Source: an uncultured Opitutaceae bacterium
GTDB lineage: Bacteria; Verrucomicrobiota; Verrucomicrobiia; Opitutales; Opitutaceae
Direction: 5' to 3'
DNA length: 64,000 bases
Assembly: GCA_903862935.1 (NCBI GenBank)
Contig: CAIOZY010000004.1
Location: forward strand, 1-64,000
Below the pieces are notes generated by a model that saw only the letters and a program-made list of their open reading frames with translations, made no database searches and was not told where the DNA came from. A program made the position numbers and the translations under genes. Every line of letters starts with the position of its first letter. Position 1 is the first letter of the stretch. This document shows, piece by piece, positions 8,045-17,190 of the stretch.

Positions 8045-8953
8045 ACCACCCGGACGGGCAGAACTGCCGGCAAAGGTGATCGGGATCTCGACCTGCACCT
8101 CGACGGGGCGGTGGTTCTCGATCTTCGGCAGGAAGCGCCACGTCCGGACAGCCGCCAGGGCGGCCTCTCCAAAAGCGGGCTGGGAGGCGCTCTCGAGCAC
8201 AGGGTCCCCGACGCTGCCGTTTGTTCCGATGCGCATTCGGATCGTTGCCTTACCGTCAACGTGGCTTCTTGCCAGGGTTGCGGGGTATCTTGGCTCGGGG
8301 CAGAGGAAGGGACTCGGCGGCGCGTTCTCAACCCCTGTGATTCGCCGCTTGACCATCCGGTCCAGGACTCGCTCCCGGGTCTCGAACGGGATTTGCGAAT
8401 GAAGGACCTCCCGCCCATCCGTGAAGACGTGCAGCTTGAACCGGCCTGCGCCTCCGTTGCGGTGCATGATCGGGGCCCTCGCGATCAGGGGAACGGGCTG
8501 ATGCGCCTCAAGGGTACCGATCTCCTGAATGAACAACCCCTCGTCGTTATCCTCCGACTTGAGGTCGAGCACCACGAAGACCCGCTCCAGCCTGCAGGAC
8601 GACTCGAATTCTCCCCGCACCTCCAAGGCCTCGTTGGCCCGGGTGGCAAGGTTCACGGCGGTTGTGTAGCTGTAGTTCAACCGCAAATCCCGGACCGAGA
8701 CAAAGACCGGATAATACTCCTCGACCTTTTTCAGGACGAACTCCCGGCCGAGCGAGCGCTCCAGCTTTCCCTCCCTCATGACGAAGGGCTCGTTTCCCCG
8801 GGCCTCCCGTACGAGGAGCCACGGATCCCCGCCAGTCTTCACATAGAGGGCGCTCTGGGCGGTCAAGCGAACGCTCAGCCCGGACACTGCCGCCAGGCCC
8901 GCGCAGCTCGCAAGTGCGATGAGCTTTCTCCGAAGGCTTATGCCAGCACTCAT
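8042..8953 (-). CDS. Secreted protein with TonB C-terminal domain
   Basis: 303 residues. The N-terminus (RRKLIALASCAGLAAVSGLS) is a signal peptide or anchor. The last 90 residues match the TonB C-terminal fold: CPEPRYPATLARSHVDGKATIRMRI, then A-L-A-A-V-R-T-W-RFLP and a final PVEVQVEIPITF. The middle region of about 170 residues is unrecognised and lacks the proline-rich spacer of classical TonB. No exbB or exbD is close. It may therefore be a TonB-like protein with another periplasmic role rather than an energy transducer. The domain call is firm; the function is open. Confidence 0.72.
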   Translation of the reverse strand: MSAGISLRRKLIALASCAGLAAVSGLSVRLTAQSALYVKTGGDPWLLVREARGNEPFVMREGKLERSLGREFVLKKVEEYYPVFVSVRDLRLNYSYTTAVNLATRANEALEVRGEFESSCRLERVFVVLDLKSEDNDEGLFIQEIGTLEAHQPVPLIARAPIMHRNGGAGRFKLHVFTDGREVLHSQIPFETRERVLDRMVKRRITGVENAPPSPFLCPEPRYPATLARSHVDGKATIRMRIGTNGSVGDPVLESASQPAFGEAALAAVRTWRFLPKIENHRPVEVQVEIPITFAGSSARPGG

Positions 8954-9093
8954 ACGCCCTCCGCAGGGCGCGGATCAAGTCTTTGCCACGCTCCGATCGG
9001 CACAGGGGTACGGATTCTCCCGGGGGCGCCGACCGCGGTGGCGGAGGCGCTCCTCGCACCCCCAGGAAATAGGCCAAGGGCTGATTGTCCCCG

Positions 9094-9780
9094 TCAGTGC
9101 CACCGGCCGCCGACCCAGGCCCAGCCGTGACCGGAGTGGCGCCATGCTCCGGCCATCCAGACAGCGCCGCGATGGGGTGGGCGCTCGTAATGACCGGGCA
9201 GCCAGACCCAGGCACCTCTCCAAGACCAGCTTCCCCCGATCCAGACGAACTCCGGCCCGGGCGCAGCATAGACCTCCTCGACGACGGATGCCGGAGGGGC
9301 CTCGTTGACCACCACCTCCGCGGGCGCCGGAGCCGCCTGAGCGGATGCCGCTGGGGCGCTCTGAGGCGCTTGGGGCGGGTTCGGGACTGCAGCCGGCGAC
9401 GGCGGCGTCCCTGGACTCGAGGGGGGAACAGCCCAGTGGGAGTGCACCCAGACCCAGGCGTTACCCTGCTGGGACCAGTAGCCGGCCTGCCAGACGGCGT
9501 TTGGAGCCGGCGGCATCCGCCAGCTTCCGCTGTGCCACACCCAGCGGGCCCCCGGAGTGTCCCATTCCCAGTGCCCGGCGATCCAGACATAGGCCGGGCC
9601 CGGAGAGGCGGGCACCACCTCGGTTGCCGCGGGTTGCTGCACCACGACCACGCTTGTCGGGCGGGGCGAGTCGTAGATCGGGGATCCAAAGTTTAATCCA
9701 AAGCCCACGCGCGTGTAGCCAAACGAGGCGACCGGCGCGGTTGCGAGAAGACCGACGAAAAGAAAGCTCCTTGTGTTCAT
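9094..9780 (-). CDS. Secreted WxxGxW (YXWGXW) repeat protein
   Basis: 228 residues. The ORF track extends to 10266, but the signal peptide starts at the internal Met at 9780 (MNTRSFLFVGLLATAPVASFG), so that start was chosen. Tryptophan-rich repeats occur in two blocks: YVWIAGHWEWDTPGARWVWH... near residues 55-110 and FVWIGGSWSWRGAWVWLPGH... near residues 165-228, joined by a proline/alanine-rich linker. These match the WxxGxW repeat family, which is secreted or periplasmic and of unknown function. The gene stands alone between two other minus-strand genes. Confidence 0.8.
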   Translation of the reverse strand: MNTRSFLFVGLLATAPVASFGYTRVGFGLNFGSPIYDSPRPTSVVVVQQPAATEVVPASPGPAYVWIAGHWEWDTPGARWVWHSGSWRMPPAPNAVWQAGYWSQQGNAWVWVHSHWAVPPSSPGTPPSPAAVPNPPQAPQSAPAASAQAAPAPAEVVVNEAPPASVVEEVYAAPGPEFVWIGGSWSWRGAWVWLPGHYERPPHRGAVWMAGAWRHSGHGWAWVGGRWH

Positions 9781-10111
9781 CGTGTGAGAATTGCCGTTGA
9801 GTGACCAAGCGGTTTGACGGAATTGCCTCGGAAAGGTTCCCGAGGCGCTGGCGTGACCGGGAGACGCTTCGACCCAAACAGCCCATGGCAATGGCCTATC
9901 ATTTAAGAAGATAAAACTGAACCGGCACGGCCCTGCCAGGATCACAGTGCAGACTGTGTTGGGCCAGCGGGCCGGCGCCGCATTGCCACCCGATTGCATC
10001 ATCTCCAGGAACTGGAGCCCCTGATAGGGTGCCGTTCGGGTTCGGCGGAGGATCTGCCTGCCCACCCGCGCCGCGCGGGCCGCCATCCCATCACCCCGAA
10101 TCGGAGATTTC
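9781..10111. other. Intergenic region upstream of the WxxGxW gene
   Basis: About 330 bases with no credible gene. An AT-rich patch near 9898-9918 (cctatcatttaagaagataaaa) could hold the minus-strand promoter of the WxxGxW gene, but no clear -35/-10 pair was found. The long ORF-track extension through here lacks family-like sequence. Confidence 0.4.
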
Positions 10112-11113
10112 CTACATCGCACGCAGCGCTGCGAACTGTTCCTCATCCACCAGGACGCCGGCGGCCAGGCTTTCTCGCCGGGTGCGCAGCATCCCCTCGC
10201 CGGGGTAGCGCACTCCCTCAGCCTCCAAAATCGGCACCGCCGCATGCAGGTCGTCCACGATCGCATTCGCCACCGTGTTCAATTCGTCCTGGCCTCCCAG
10301 CGCCGCCGCGTTGATCGCCAGGAACACCTGGGACACGGCGCACTCCGCGCCCTCGCGCCCGATCTGGTGGGAGGCCCGTCCCCCGGACACCAGCGCCGCG
10401 ACCGCGTCCAACATCACCGCCAACGCCGAGCCCTTCCAGTAGCCGATCGGCAGCGGCCGTCGCGAGTCCAGAATCGCCCCCGGAGAGCGCGTCAGGTTTC
10501 CTTCGCCGTCATAGCCCCCCGCGGTCGGCAGCTCCCCGCCCTGCCGCCTCAACACCTCCAGCTTCCCGTTCGAATACTGGCTCATGGCCATGTCCAGAAG
10601 CATGGGTCCGTCCTTCCGCGGCACGGCTATGGCCAGCGGATTGTTCCCGATCCTGGCCTCGGCCGAACCCCAGGGCGGCATCAGCGGGATCGTGTTGGTC
10701 CAACAGATCCCGATGCACCCCTCCTCGGCGGCCTGCAGCCCGTATGCCCCCGCCCGCATCCAGTGGTTCGTGTTGCGCAGGCCCACGCAGGCAATCCCCT
10801 GCCCCCGGGCGAGCTCGATCGCCCGCCCCATGCAGACCTTGGCATTCCACACGCCGATCCCCATCTTCCCATCCCACTGCTCCAGTCCGCCGAGGCCGCC
10901 CACCCTCTCCGGACTGGCCTTGATATCGATCCGCTTGGCTTGGATGTCGGAGACAAACCTCGGAAACCGATTCAGCCCGTGGGAATGCACGCCGTCCCGC
11001 TGGTTCTCAGCGAACAGGCGCGCAACCAGTGCCGCGCGTTCCTCAGCCAGGCCTATCGCGATCAGCACCCGGTGAAGTTCACGATACAAGATCTCAAAGG
11101 GGACTCTTTGCAT
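10112..11113 (-). CDS. dlgD: 2,3-diketo-L-gulonate reductase (Ldh_2 / YiaK family)
   Basis: 333 residues from the Met at 11113 (MQRVPFEILYREL); the longer ORF start adds 30 residues absent from the family. It aligns along its length with E. coli YiaK (about 332 residues): SHGLNRFPRF, LEQWD, AIELARGQGIACVGLRNTNHWMRAG, GYIGICWTN-like CIGICWTNTIPLMPPWG, NNPLAIAVP and LPIGYWKGSALAVMLD. The family reduces 2,3-diketo-L-gulonate with NAD(P)H in breakdown of ascorbate-type sugars. None of the other yia genes is present, so the physiological substrate could differ. Confidence 0.85.
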   Translation of the reverse strand: MQRVPFEILYRELHRVLIAIGLAEERAALVARLFAENQRDGVHSHGLNRFPRFVSDIQAKRIDIKASPERVGGLGGLEQWDGKMGIGVWNAKVCMGRAIELARGQGIACVGLRNTNHWMRAGAYGLQAAEEGCIGICWTNTIPLMPPWGSAEARIGNNPLAIAVPRKDGPMLLDMAMSQYSNGKLEVLRRQGGELPTAGGYDGEGNLTRSPGAILDSRRPLPIGYWKGSALAVMLDAVAALVSGGRASHQIGREGAECAVSQVFLAINAAALGGQDELNTVANAIVDDLHAAVPILEAEGVRYPGEGMLRTRRESLAAGVLVDEEQFAALRAM

Positions 11114-11322
11114 GATTGAGGGCGGTGGCTGAACGGATGGCGAGTGGCTCCCTGGCTTGGCACGGGCTCCAGGGTCGGCCCGGACAATCGATGGATGCTG
11201 CATGATTGACGCAGGCTGTCCATTCCATGCGGACGGAGGGCCCTGTCGGCGCCGCCCGGTTTGGACTTAACCTTCTTCCGGAGCGGGGATAGTCGTTCCG
11301 GGCCGAATATTTCGGCGCCCCG

Positions 11323-14300
11323 GTGCTCCAGCCCCGCCACTCTCATTGGACCTTTCTTGCTTTGGCGCTCGCCCTTGTAGCGACCCCTCGGGGTTCCGGG
11401 GCTTCCGGCGCCACGACGGGGCACCGCGTGCGGGTCGAGGGCTCGATCAAGGAGGTCCCGATCGACGCACCCCTTTCGCAACCCCATCGGGTCCGGGAGC
11501 GGCTCGCCGCGTCCGAGCGCGCAGAAAGCCTCAACTTCGCCGTGAGCCTGCGGATGAGGAACCTGGATGAACTCGAGGCCCGCATTCAGTCCGGCCAGAC
11601 CGTTCCGCAGGCTGAGATGGAGGCGAAGTATCTGCCGCTTGCGGCTGACCACGACCGGGTCGCCTCCTGGCTCAAGGCCCAGGGCTTCACACTCAGCCTC
11701 GTTGACGCGAACCACACAAATCTCTTCGCCCGCGGAACGGTCGCCCAGATCTCAGCCACCTTCGATGTCGCCTTCGCCCGCGTCGCGACGGGCGACGGCG
11801 AGTTTTCGTCCGCCGTAACAGCTCCGTCCCTGCCGGAGGACATCTCCCGACCGGTGGTCGGAATCGACGGGCTCCAGCCCCACATTAGGATGCACCCGCC
11901 GAAACACAGGCCGAACGCTGTCACGACGTACGACGGCTACTTCACGCCGGCCGACATCGCCGCCGCCTATAACCTCCCCGCTGGTTTCACCGGGGCCGGT
12001 CAGACGATCGCGGTCATCATGGAGGCGGACCCGGTCGGCAGCGACCTGGGCGCCTTCTACAGCGCCTGCGGGATCACCGATGCCTACAGCACGTACACCA
12101 AAATCCCGATCCTGGGAGGCCCGACCGGCTCCTCGCAGGCGGCTGCGGCCAGGGAGATCGCCCTCGACACCGAATGGTCGACGGGCATGGCCCCGGGGGC
12201 ACGCCTGCGCGTCTATGAGCTGCCCAACCTGAACACATCGAATATCCTGGCCGCCTGCACGCAGATCCTTGCGGATGCCGCTGCCGACCCGTCCCTGCGC
12301 GTCGTTTCCTACAGCGGCTCGGGGCCGGAGTCGCAATACACGGCCGGCCAGCTCCAGTCCGATTCGCAGACCTTCGCGCAGCTCGCGGCCGCAGGGATAA
12401 CGTTCTTGGCCTCGTCCGGGGACGGCGGCTCCAACCCGAATCCCCTGACGGAGACTAACGGCTACAGCCCGTCAAACGCCCTCACCGTCGAATATCCGGC
12501 GAGCGATCCCTACGTGACCGGCGTCGGAGGAACGACGCTCACCCTGAACTCGGTCTGGGCTGCCACCGCCGAGACCGCCTGGACCCCGGGCGCCATGGGC
12601 ACCGGCGGTGGCTTGAGCGCCGGCTTCTCCCGGCCGTCGTGGCAGGCCGGAAGCGGCCTGCCCCCGGGCACGCGCCGCTGCGTGCCTGACATTGCGGCTG
12701 TCTCCAACGCAAACACCCCCCGCACGCTGGACATCGGGGCCCTCCTCATCCTGAACGGCCAGGCCTCCGGGGAGGTTGGAACCAGCCTCTCAACCCCGGT
12801 CTGGGCGGCCGTCGTCGCCATAGCCAACGAGGCTCGGGCGAGCCTCGGCCTGAAGTCGTTGGGACTGCTGGGGCCCTGGATCTATCCCCTGATCGGGACC
12901 AGCGCATTCCGGGACATAACGGCCGGCAACAACGGCTCCTACAGCACCGGCGTCGGCTACGATCTCTGCACCGGGATCGGGTCGCCCAACGTCGCAAACC
13001 TGATCAACCAGATCAACGAGGAGATCACGTATGCGGCGCCTCCCAGCACCCCGGTGAGCGCAGGCTCGGCCGTCAGCATGAGCGCCACGGCCCAGTTGGC
13101 CGCGACCTACCAGTGGCAGCTCAACGGGGTCGCTATACCCGGCGCGACCGGCTCGATCTATGCCATCGCTAGGGCGAGCGCCGCTGACGCAGGGAGCTAT
13201 ACGGTGGCCATTACGAGCGCCCTGGGATCATTCACCTATGCGATCGGCACCCTGGCGGTCAACGCGCCGCCAGCCATCACGGCCCAGCCCTCTCCGCTGA
13301 CCGTGAGCGTGGGCCAGGTGGCGACCTTCACTGTCGCGGCAAGCGGCGTACCCGCGCCGAGCTACCAGTGGCAGAAGAACGGGGCCGGGATCGCGGGGGC
13401 GACCGGCGCCACGTATACGATCTCCTCAGCTCAATTGACGGATGCGGGCAGCTACTCGGTGGTGGCGAGCAACGCCGCCGGAAGCGCAACATCGAGTGCC
13501 GCGACCCTGACGGTGACGGCGTTTCCGGTGTTCACGGTCCAGCCGCAGAGCCAGTCGGTCGCCCCGGGCTCGTCCGCCACGTTTTCGGCCTCCGCCGGCG
13601 TCATGCCGGCTCCGGCCTTCCAGTGGTACTTCAACGGCCAGCCCATTTCGGGCGCAACGGGCTCCTTCTACACCCTTGCCGGTGTCCTGCCCTCTAACTC
13701 CGGCAGCTATACAGTTGTTGCGACAAACGCCGCGGGATCCACCGTGAGCTCGGCCGCAATGCTGACCGTCGCCGCCTCGTCGGGCGGGCCCGCAATAGCG
13801 GTCCAGCCGGCCTCGCAGTCGATGACGCCGGGCGGCACCGTGGTCTTCAGGATCACCCCGTCCGGCGCCGCTCAATCCTCGTCCGGGTCGCCCGGCGCCC
13901 TCCGGGCGGAATCCCTTCAGACCGCCGCAGGCATGACCTACCAGTGGTTTCTCAACGGGGCCCCGATCGCCGGAGCGCTCAACCCGATCCTTGCCATCAA
14001 GGCCACGTCCGGCTCGGCAGGGGCCTACACCTGCCTGCTGGAAAACAGCTCGGGCTCGGTCCTCAGCACCCCGGCGACCCTGCTTCTCACGTCCACCGGA
14101 AACCCGGGTCGGCTGGTCAACGTTTCGGTCAACACGGTGGTGGACTCCTCGGGGCTTGTCATGGGCTTTGTGACCGGCGGGGCCGGCTCGACCGGCTCCC
14201 AGTCCCTCCTGATCCGGGCCGGGGGGCCGGCCTTGATTCCCTATGGGGTGACCGGCGTCCTGCCCGATCCCCAGCTGACCGTGATGGACGGATCGGCTGC

Positions 14301-14952
14301 GATCGCGACGAACGCCGGCTGGGGTAGCCCGGCGGCCAACCAGGCGGCGGTCAACCTGGCGCAGACAAACACCGGGGCGGGCCTTGTGTATGCCAATCCC
14401 GTCAGCCTCGACTCGGCGACCGTGCTGTCGCTCGCGCCTAACGCCGGCTACACCGTCCTGGTTTCCGGGAAGTCGGGTGACTCCGGAAGAACGCTGGCGG
14501 AGGTCTACGACAACACCCCGGCGAACACGTACACCCCGGCGAACACGTCCGCGCCGGCGACACCGCGGCTGCTCAACGTCTCGTGCCGGGTCACGGTGGG
14601 GGCCAACGGCTCCCTGACAGAAGGTTTCTACGTCGGCGGCACAACGTCCAAGACCGTGCTGATCCGGGCGATCGGTCCGGGGCTTGCGGCATACGGGGTG
14701 AGCGGCTCGATGCCCGACCCGCAGCTGACCGTCTACACCAGCAGCCAGGCCGTGATCGCCTCCAACGCGGGATGGGGGTCGGACACCCAGCTGACGTCCG
14801 CGATGACCGCGGTGGGAGCGCTTCCCAACCCCCCGGCCGCCCGCGACTCGGTCGTGCTGATCACTCTCGCCCCCGGCGGCTACACCGCGGTGGCCACCAG
14901 CGCCGGCGGCACGGCGGGCAACGTCCTGGTGGATATTTACGAGGTACCCTGA
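11323..14952 (+). CDS. Sedolisin-type (S53) serine-carboxyl protease with Ig domains
   Basis: 1209 residues from a GTG start, with a signal sequence (FLALALALVATP). A pro-kumamolisin activation domain spans about residues 45-185. The catalytic domain spans about 200-570 and keeps the S53 residues: E278 and D282 in EIALDTEW, D367 in SSGDGG, and S488 in GTSLSTP, followed by a calcium-site-like RDITAGNNG. Four Ig-like domains (xYQWxLNGxxIxGAT and DAGSYTVVxxNAAG patterns) fill about 570-930. Two related C-terminal modules of about 130 residues close the protein (LLIRAGGPALIPYGV and VLIRAIGPGLAAYGV), ending in DIYEVP. It is an extracellular acid-type endopeptidase by family. The end modules recur in the YVTN protein at 18875-24043. 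Confidence 0.9.
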   Translation: MLQPRHSHWTFLALALALVATPRGSGASGATTGHRVRVEGSIKEVPIDAPLSQPHRVRERLAASERAESLNFAVSLRMRNLDELEARIQSGQTVPQAEMEAKYLPLAADHDRVASWLKAQGFTLSLVDANHTNLFARGTVAQISATFDVAFARVATGDGEFSSAVTAPSLPEDISRPVVGIDGLQPHIRMHPPKHRPNAVTTYDGYFTPADIAAAYNLPAGFTGAGQTIAVIMEADPVGSDLGAFYSACGITDAYSTYTKIPILGGPTGSSQAAAAREIALDTEWSTGMAPGARLRVYELPNLNTSNILAACTQILADAAADPSLRVVSYSGSGPESQYTAGQLQSDSQTFAQLAAAGITFLASSGDGGSNPNPLTETNGYSPSNALTVEYPASDPYVTGVGGTTLTLNSVWAATAETAWTPGAMGTGGGLSAGFSRPSWQAGSGLPPGTRRCVPDIAAVSNANTPRTLDIGALLILNGQASGEVGTSLSTPVWAAVVAIANEARASLGLKSLGLLGPWIYPLIGTSAFRDITAGNNGSYSTGVGYDLCTGIGSPNVANLINQINEEITYAAPPSTPVSAGSAVSMSATAQLAATYQWQLNGVAIPGATGSIYAIARASAADAGSYTVAITSALGSFTYAIGTLAVNAPPAITAQPSPLTVSVGQVATFTVAASGVPAPSYQWQKNGAGIAGATGATYTISSAQLTDAGSYSVVASNAAGSATSSAATLTVTAFPVFTVQPQSQSVAPGSSATFSASAGVMPAPAFQWYFNGQPISGATGSFYTLAGVLPSNSGSYTVVATNAAGSTVSSAAMLTVAASSGGPAIAVQPASQSMTPGGTVVFRITPSGAAQSSSGSPGALRAESLQTAAGMTYQWFLNGAPIAGALNPILAIKATSGSAGAYTCLLENSSGSVLSTPATLLLTSTGNPGRLVNVSVNTVVDSSGLVMGFVTGGAGSTGSQSLLIRAGGPALIPYGVTGVLPDPQLTVMDGSAAIATNAGWGSPAANQAAVNLAQTNTGAGLVYANPVSLDSATVLSLAPNAGYTVLVSGKSGDSGRTLAEVYDNTPANTYTPANTSAPATPRLLNVSCRVTVGANGSLTEGFYVGGTTSKTVLIRAIGPGLAAYGVSGSMPDPQLTVYTSSQAVIASNAGWGSDTQLTSAMTAVGALPNPPAARDSVVLITLAPGGYTAVATSAGGTAGNVLVDIYEVP

Positions 14953-15273
14953 GCTCAAGGCGGTGCGCTCTTCTCGACCGGAAAGACAGGGCTATGACGA
15001 CCCAAGCGATTGGAATGATCCCCCAGCACCCCCTGTTGAATCCTTGATCTGAGGCGTGACTAGAGGCCTGTCGTCCGGTCGGCCCAGTCCCAGCCAAACC
15101 GCGCGGGGCCCTCACCGGCGCTTGACCGGCGCCCTTCACCATTCCGGGCAAAGGGCGGATGGCGCATTTGTCGGTCGATAGCGGAGACTGATTCCTATCA
15201 AGCCGCGGGTGGCAAATTCGGCCAGTTACCGCTTCCTGCTTGCCTGGGTTTCGGGCTCCGCAAGCCTCGGGGA
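14953..15273. other. Intergenic region, nothing recognised
   Basis: About 320 bases between the S53 protease and the barrel-like protein. Only a trivial 17-codon ORF and no convincing RNA, repeat or terminator with a T tract were seen. Confidence 0.4.
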
Positions 15274-15918
15274 ATGTCTAGGCCCTCCCTGAGGCAGTTC
15301 CGCGGCCTGGCGGCAGCGGTTGCAGTGGCCGCGTGCGCCATCGTCCCCGCACTACGTGCCACGATCGTGGGGCTGAACCAGATCGCCACGCCTGAGATCC
15401 AGCCCAACGGGGTGCTCTCGCTGAGCTTCCAAGGCGAACATCCCGCGATCGGCAACAGCCAGCAGGTGCAACTTGAACTCGGCGTGACCCCGCGCTTTGA
15501 GGTTGCGTGGTTCCAGGGCCTCAAGCCCTCCGAGGGCCTGTTCTCCACCGAGTTCAACCTCGTGCAGAGCGGCCCTCACCTGCTGACGGTCGGCGCGCTC
15601 AACTGGGACACCCTCGGGGGAAGGCCCCAGCCGGTGGTCGAGTACGGCTACTACACCGACAGGGACCACCTCATCGCCGGGGTTATCGACGTCGTCGGAC
15701 ACGCCGAGACAATTCTCGGCTACAAGCGCCAGCTGACAAACACGGTCGCATTCTCCACCGACTTTCAGTCCGGGCCGGGCAACTCATTCACCGTGGGCCT
15801 CACCTATAACCTCACCCCGGATTTCTCGCTCAATCCGGCTCTCTATTGGACCAACTCGTCCAAGCGCCACCTCCTCGGCTATATCGTCCTGACCTACAAC
15901 TTTACCGTCTGGAAATAG
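15274..15918 (+). CDS. Putative outer-membrane beta-barrel protein
   Basis: 214 residues with an N-terminal signal peptide (LAAAVAVAACAIVPALRA). The remainder shows alternating hydrophobic residues and aromatic-girdle ends, as in GVLSLSFQG, VQLELGVTPRFEVAWFQG, PVVEYGYYTD, AFSTDFQSG, FTVGLTYNLTPDFSLNPALYW and a last strand LLGYIVLTYNFTVWK ending close to the C-terminus. That pattern suits a small barrel of about 8-10 strands. No specific family was recognised. It stands alone between a large protease gene and a convergent small membrane-protein gene. Confidence 0.62.
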   Translation: MSRPSLRQFRGLAAAVAVAACAIVPALRATIVGLNQIATPEIQPNGVLSLSFQGEHPAIGNSQQVQLELGVTPRFEVAWFQGLKPSEGLFSTEFNLVQSGPHLLTVGALNWDTLGGRPQPVVEYGYYTDRDHLIAGVIDVVGHAETILGYKRQLTNTVAFSTDFQSGPGNSFTVGLTYNLTPDFSLNPALYWTNSSKRHLLGYIVLTYNFTVWK

Positions 15919-15945
15919 CCCGGCGCCCTCAGAATTTGGACTTCC

Positions 15946-16401
15946 TCAGTCCGGCCGGGGATCCCCCCTCTTAACCTCATTGCCCGCGGCCTCTGCCTCC
16001 TGCGGCAGGGGATCTCCCAGGCGGCGGGCCAGAAAGAAGCACGCCAGGGCGCCCCCGACCGATAGGGAGGCCAGGGTGTAGGCGAGCCTTCGTCCGTGCC
16101 ACAGGCTGCCCAGCCAGTGGTTGAACTCGATCGCCAACACCGCCGATTTTCCCCCGATCTCCTCAACGTCGTGTTCGTAGGCCTTGGAGTCGGAGGGCAT
16201 GATGGCATACGTGTTGCCCGAGCCGTCGATCTCGTAGCTCAGCGGCGCACCTCCTGAGTCTGGCGCCGTCCAGAAGCGCACCAGGACCGCGGCGGGCAGG
16301 CCGGCGACCAGCAGAAGGACGCCAATCCTGTTAAACCTCCTCCTGATATGGGGAGTTTCCTCGGCCTGATGCTGGCCCTCTTCCGGGCTCACAGGGGCCA
16401 C
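15946..16401 (-). CDS. Small hypothetical membrane protein
   Basis: 151 residues from the GTG chosen here. The track ORF runs to 16641, but its first 80 residues look non-coding and would overlap the divergent gene at 16608. One transmembrane helix (RIGVLLLVAGLPAAVLVRFW) lies near residue 25 and another (AYTLASLSVGGALACFFLARRLG) near residue 115. Between them lies a soluble region with IDGSGNTYAIMPSDSKAYEHDVEEIGGKSAVL. The family is not recognised. A divergent small membrane-protein gene lies just upstream, possibly sharing a promoter region. The start is uncertain. Confidence 0.5.
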   Translation of the reverse strand: MAPVSPEEGQHQAEETPHIRRRFNRIGVLLLVAGLPAAVLVRFWTAPDSGGAPLSYEIDGSGNTYAIMPSDSKAYEHDVEEIGGKSAVLAIEFNHWLGSLWHGRRLAYTLASLSVGGALACFFLARRLGDPLPQEAEAAGNEVKRGDPRPD

Positions 16402-16607
16402 CTCACTCGATTCGGACGCAACGGGACGGTCATCGGCTGTTCGACCGATCGTGGGACAATGCCTCGGGCAAAGCCAGCAGCGAGTACTCCGGAGAGCAGC
16501 GGCGCCTGCCCCGGCCGAACCAGGATCCCAATCCCTAAACCCCATGAGGCCGGAGTCACAGCGGTGACCCGAGAACCGCAGGGCTATCAGAAGGGACTCG
16601 CTCCCGA

Positions 16608-17174
16608 ATGCCCTTGCTTGGACTGCCTCGGTCGGCAGCATCGGCGCGGATCGGCTTGAAAAACGTAGCCACTTACTGCCGCTGGAAGTTTATCCTGGGG
16701 GCGATTCTCTTTCGGATCCCCTTCGGCCTGTTCTTTATCGGCGTCACTCCCTTCGCTCTGGTGATGAGCGTGGACGAGGTCCAGCACCGGTTCGCCTCCC
16801 CGGTCCTGTACGCCATGTGCATAGTCCCCTTCCTGATCGGGTACGCGTTCTTCTCCTCGGGGGTTCGGCGCATCCAGGCGGCCTGCTTGAAAGGCTGCTG
16901 GCTGAAGGCCGGGCCAGACGGCATCGCCTTTCGTCTGCCTTACAAGGCAAAGGCTCGGACGCTGTTTCTCACCTATCACATCGCCGAGCACACTTTCGCC
17001 TGGGCGGACATTCGCCGCTATTACCCGCTCCACTATAAGGTGAACGGCATTCCGTTCGGGCAGTCCCTCGTTCTCGAAACCACACGGGGGCGGTTTGTCT
17101 TCGTCGGCGCCTATTTTCGGGAGTCGGCCGACCATATCGTCCTGTTTATCCAGGCGGCGGCCAAGGGATCATAA
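16608..17174 (+). CDS. Hypothetical membrane protein
   Basis: 188 residues. Two transmembrane helices (ILGAILFRIPFGLFFIGVTPF and PVLYAMCIVPFLIGYAFFSS) are followed by a soluble C-terminal half. That half, with beta-rich segments such as GIAFRLPYKAKARTLFLTYHIAE and FAWADIRRYYPL...LETTRGRFVF, is suggestive of a PH-like (YdbT/DUF-type) domain, but this is only a guess from pattern. An in-frame TTG at 16656 (LKNVATYC) could be the real start. It runs divergently from the gene at 15946 and closely precedes the UroD-like gene. Confidence 0.55.
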   Translation: MPLLGLPRSAASARIGLKNVATYCRWKFILGAILFRIPFGLFFIGVTPFALVMSVDEVQHRFASPVLYAMCIVPFLIGYAFFSSGVRRIQAACLKGCWLKAGPDGIAFRLPYKAKARTLFLTYHIAEHTFAWADIRRYYPLHYKVNGIPFGQSLVLETTRGRFVFVGAYFRESADHIVLFIQAAAKGS

Positions 17175-17190
17175 GGGGCCTTCCCCTTTC

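Noticed and set aside
13426-14958. 510-residue minus-strand ORF opposite the S53 protease
   Set aside because: It lies antisense to Ig-like domains and has the composition of a shadow frame.
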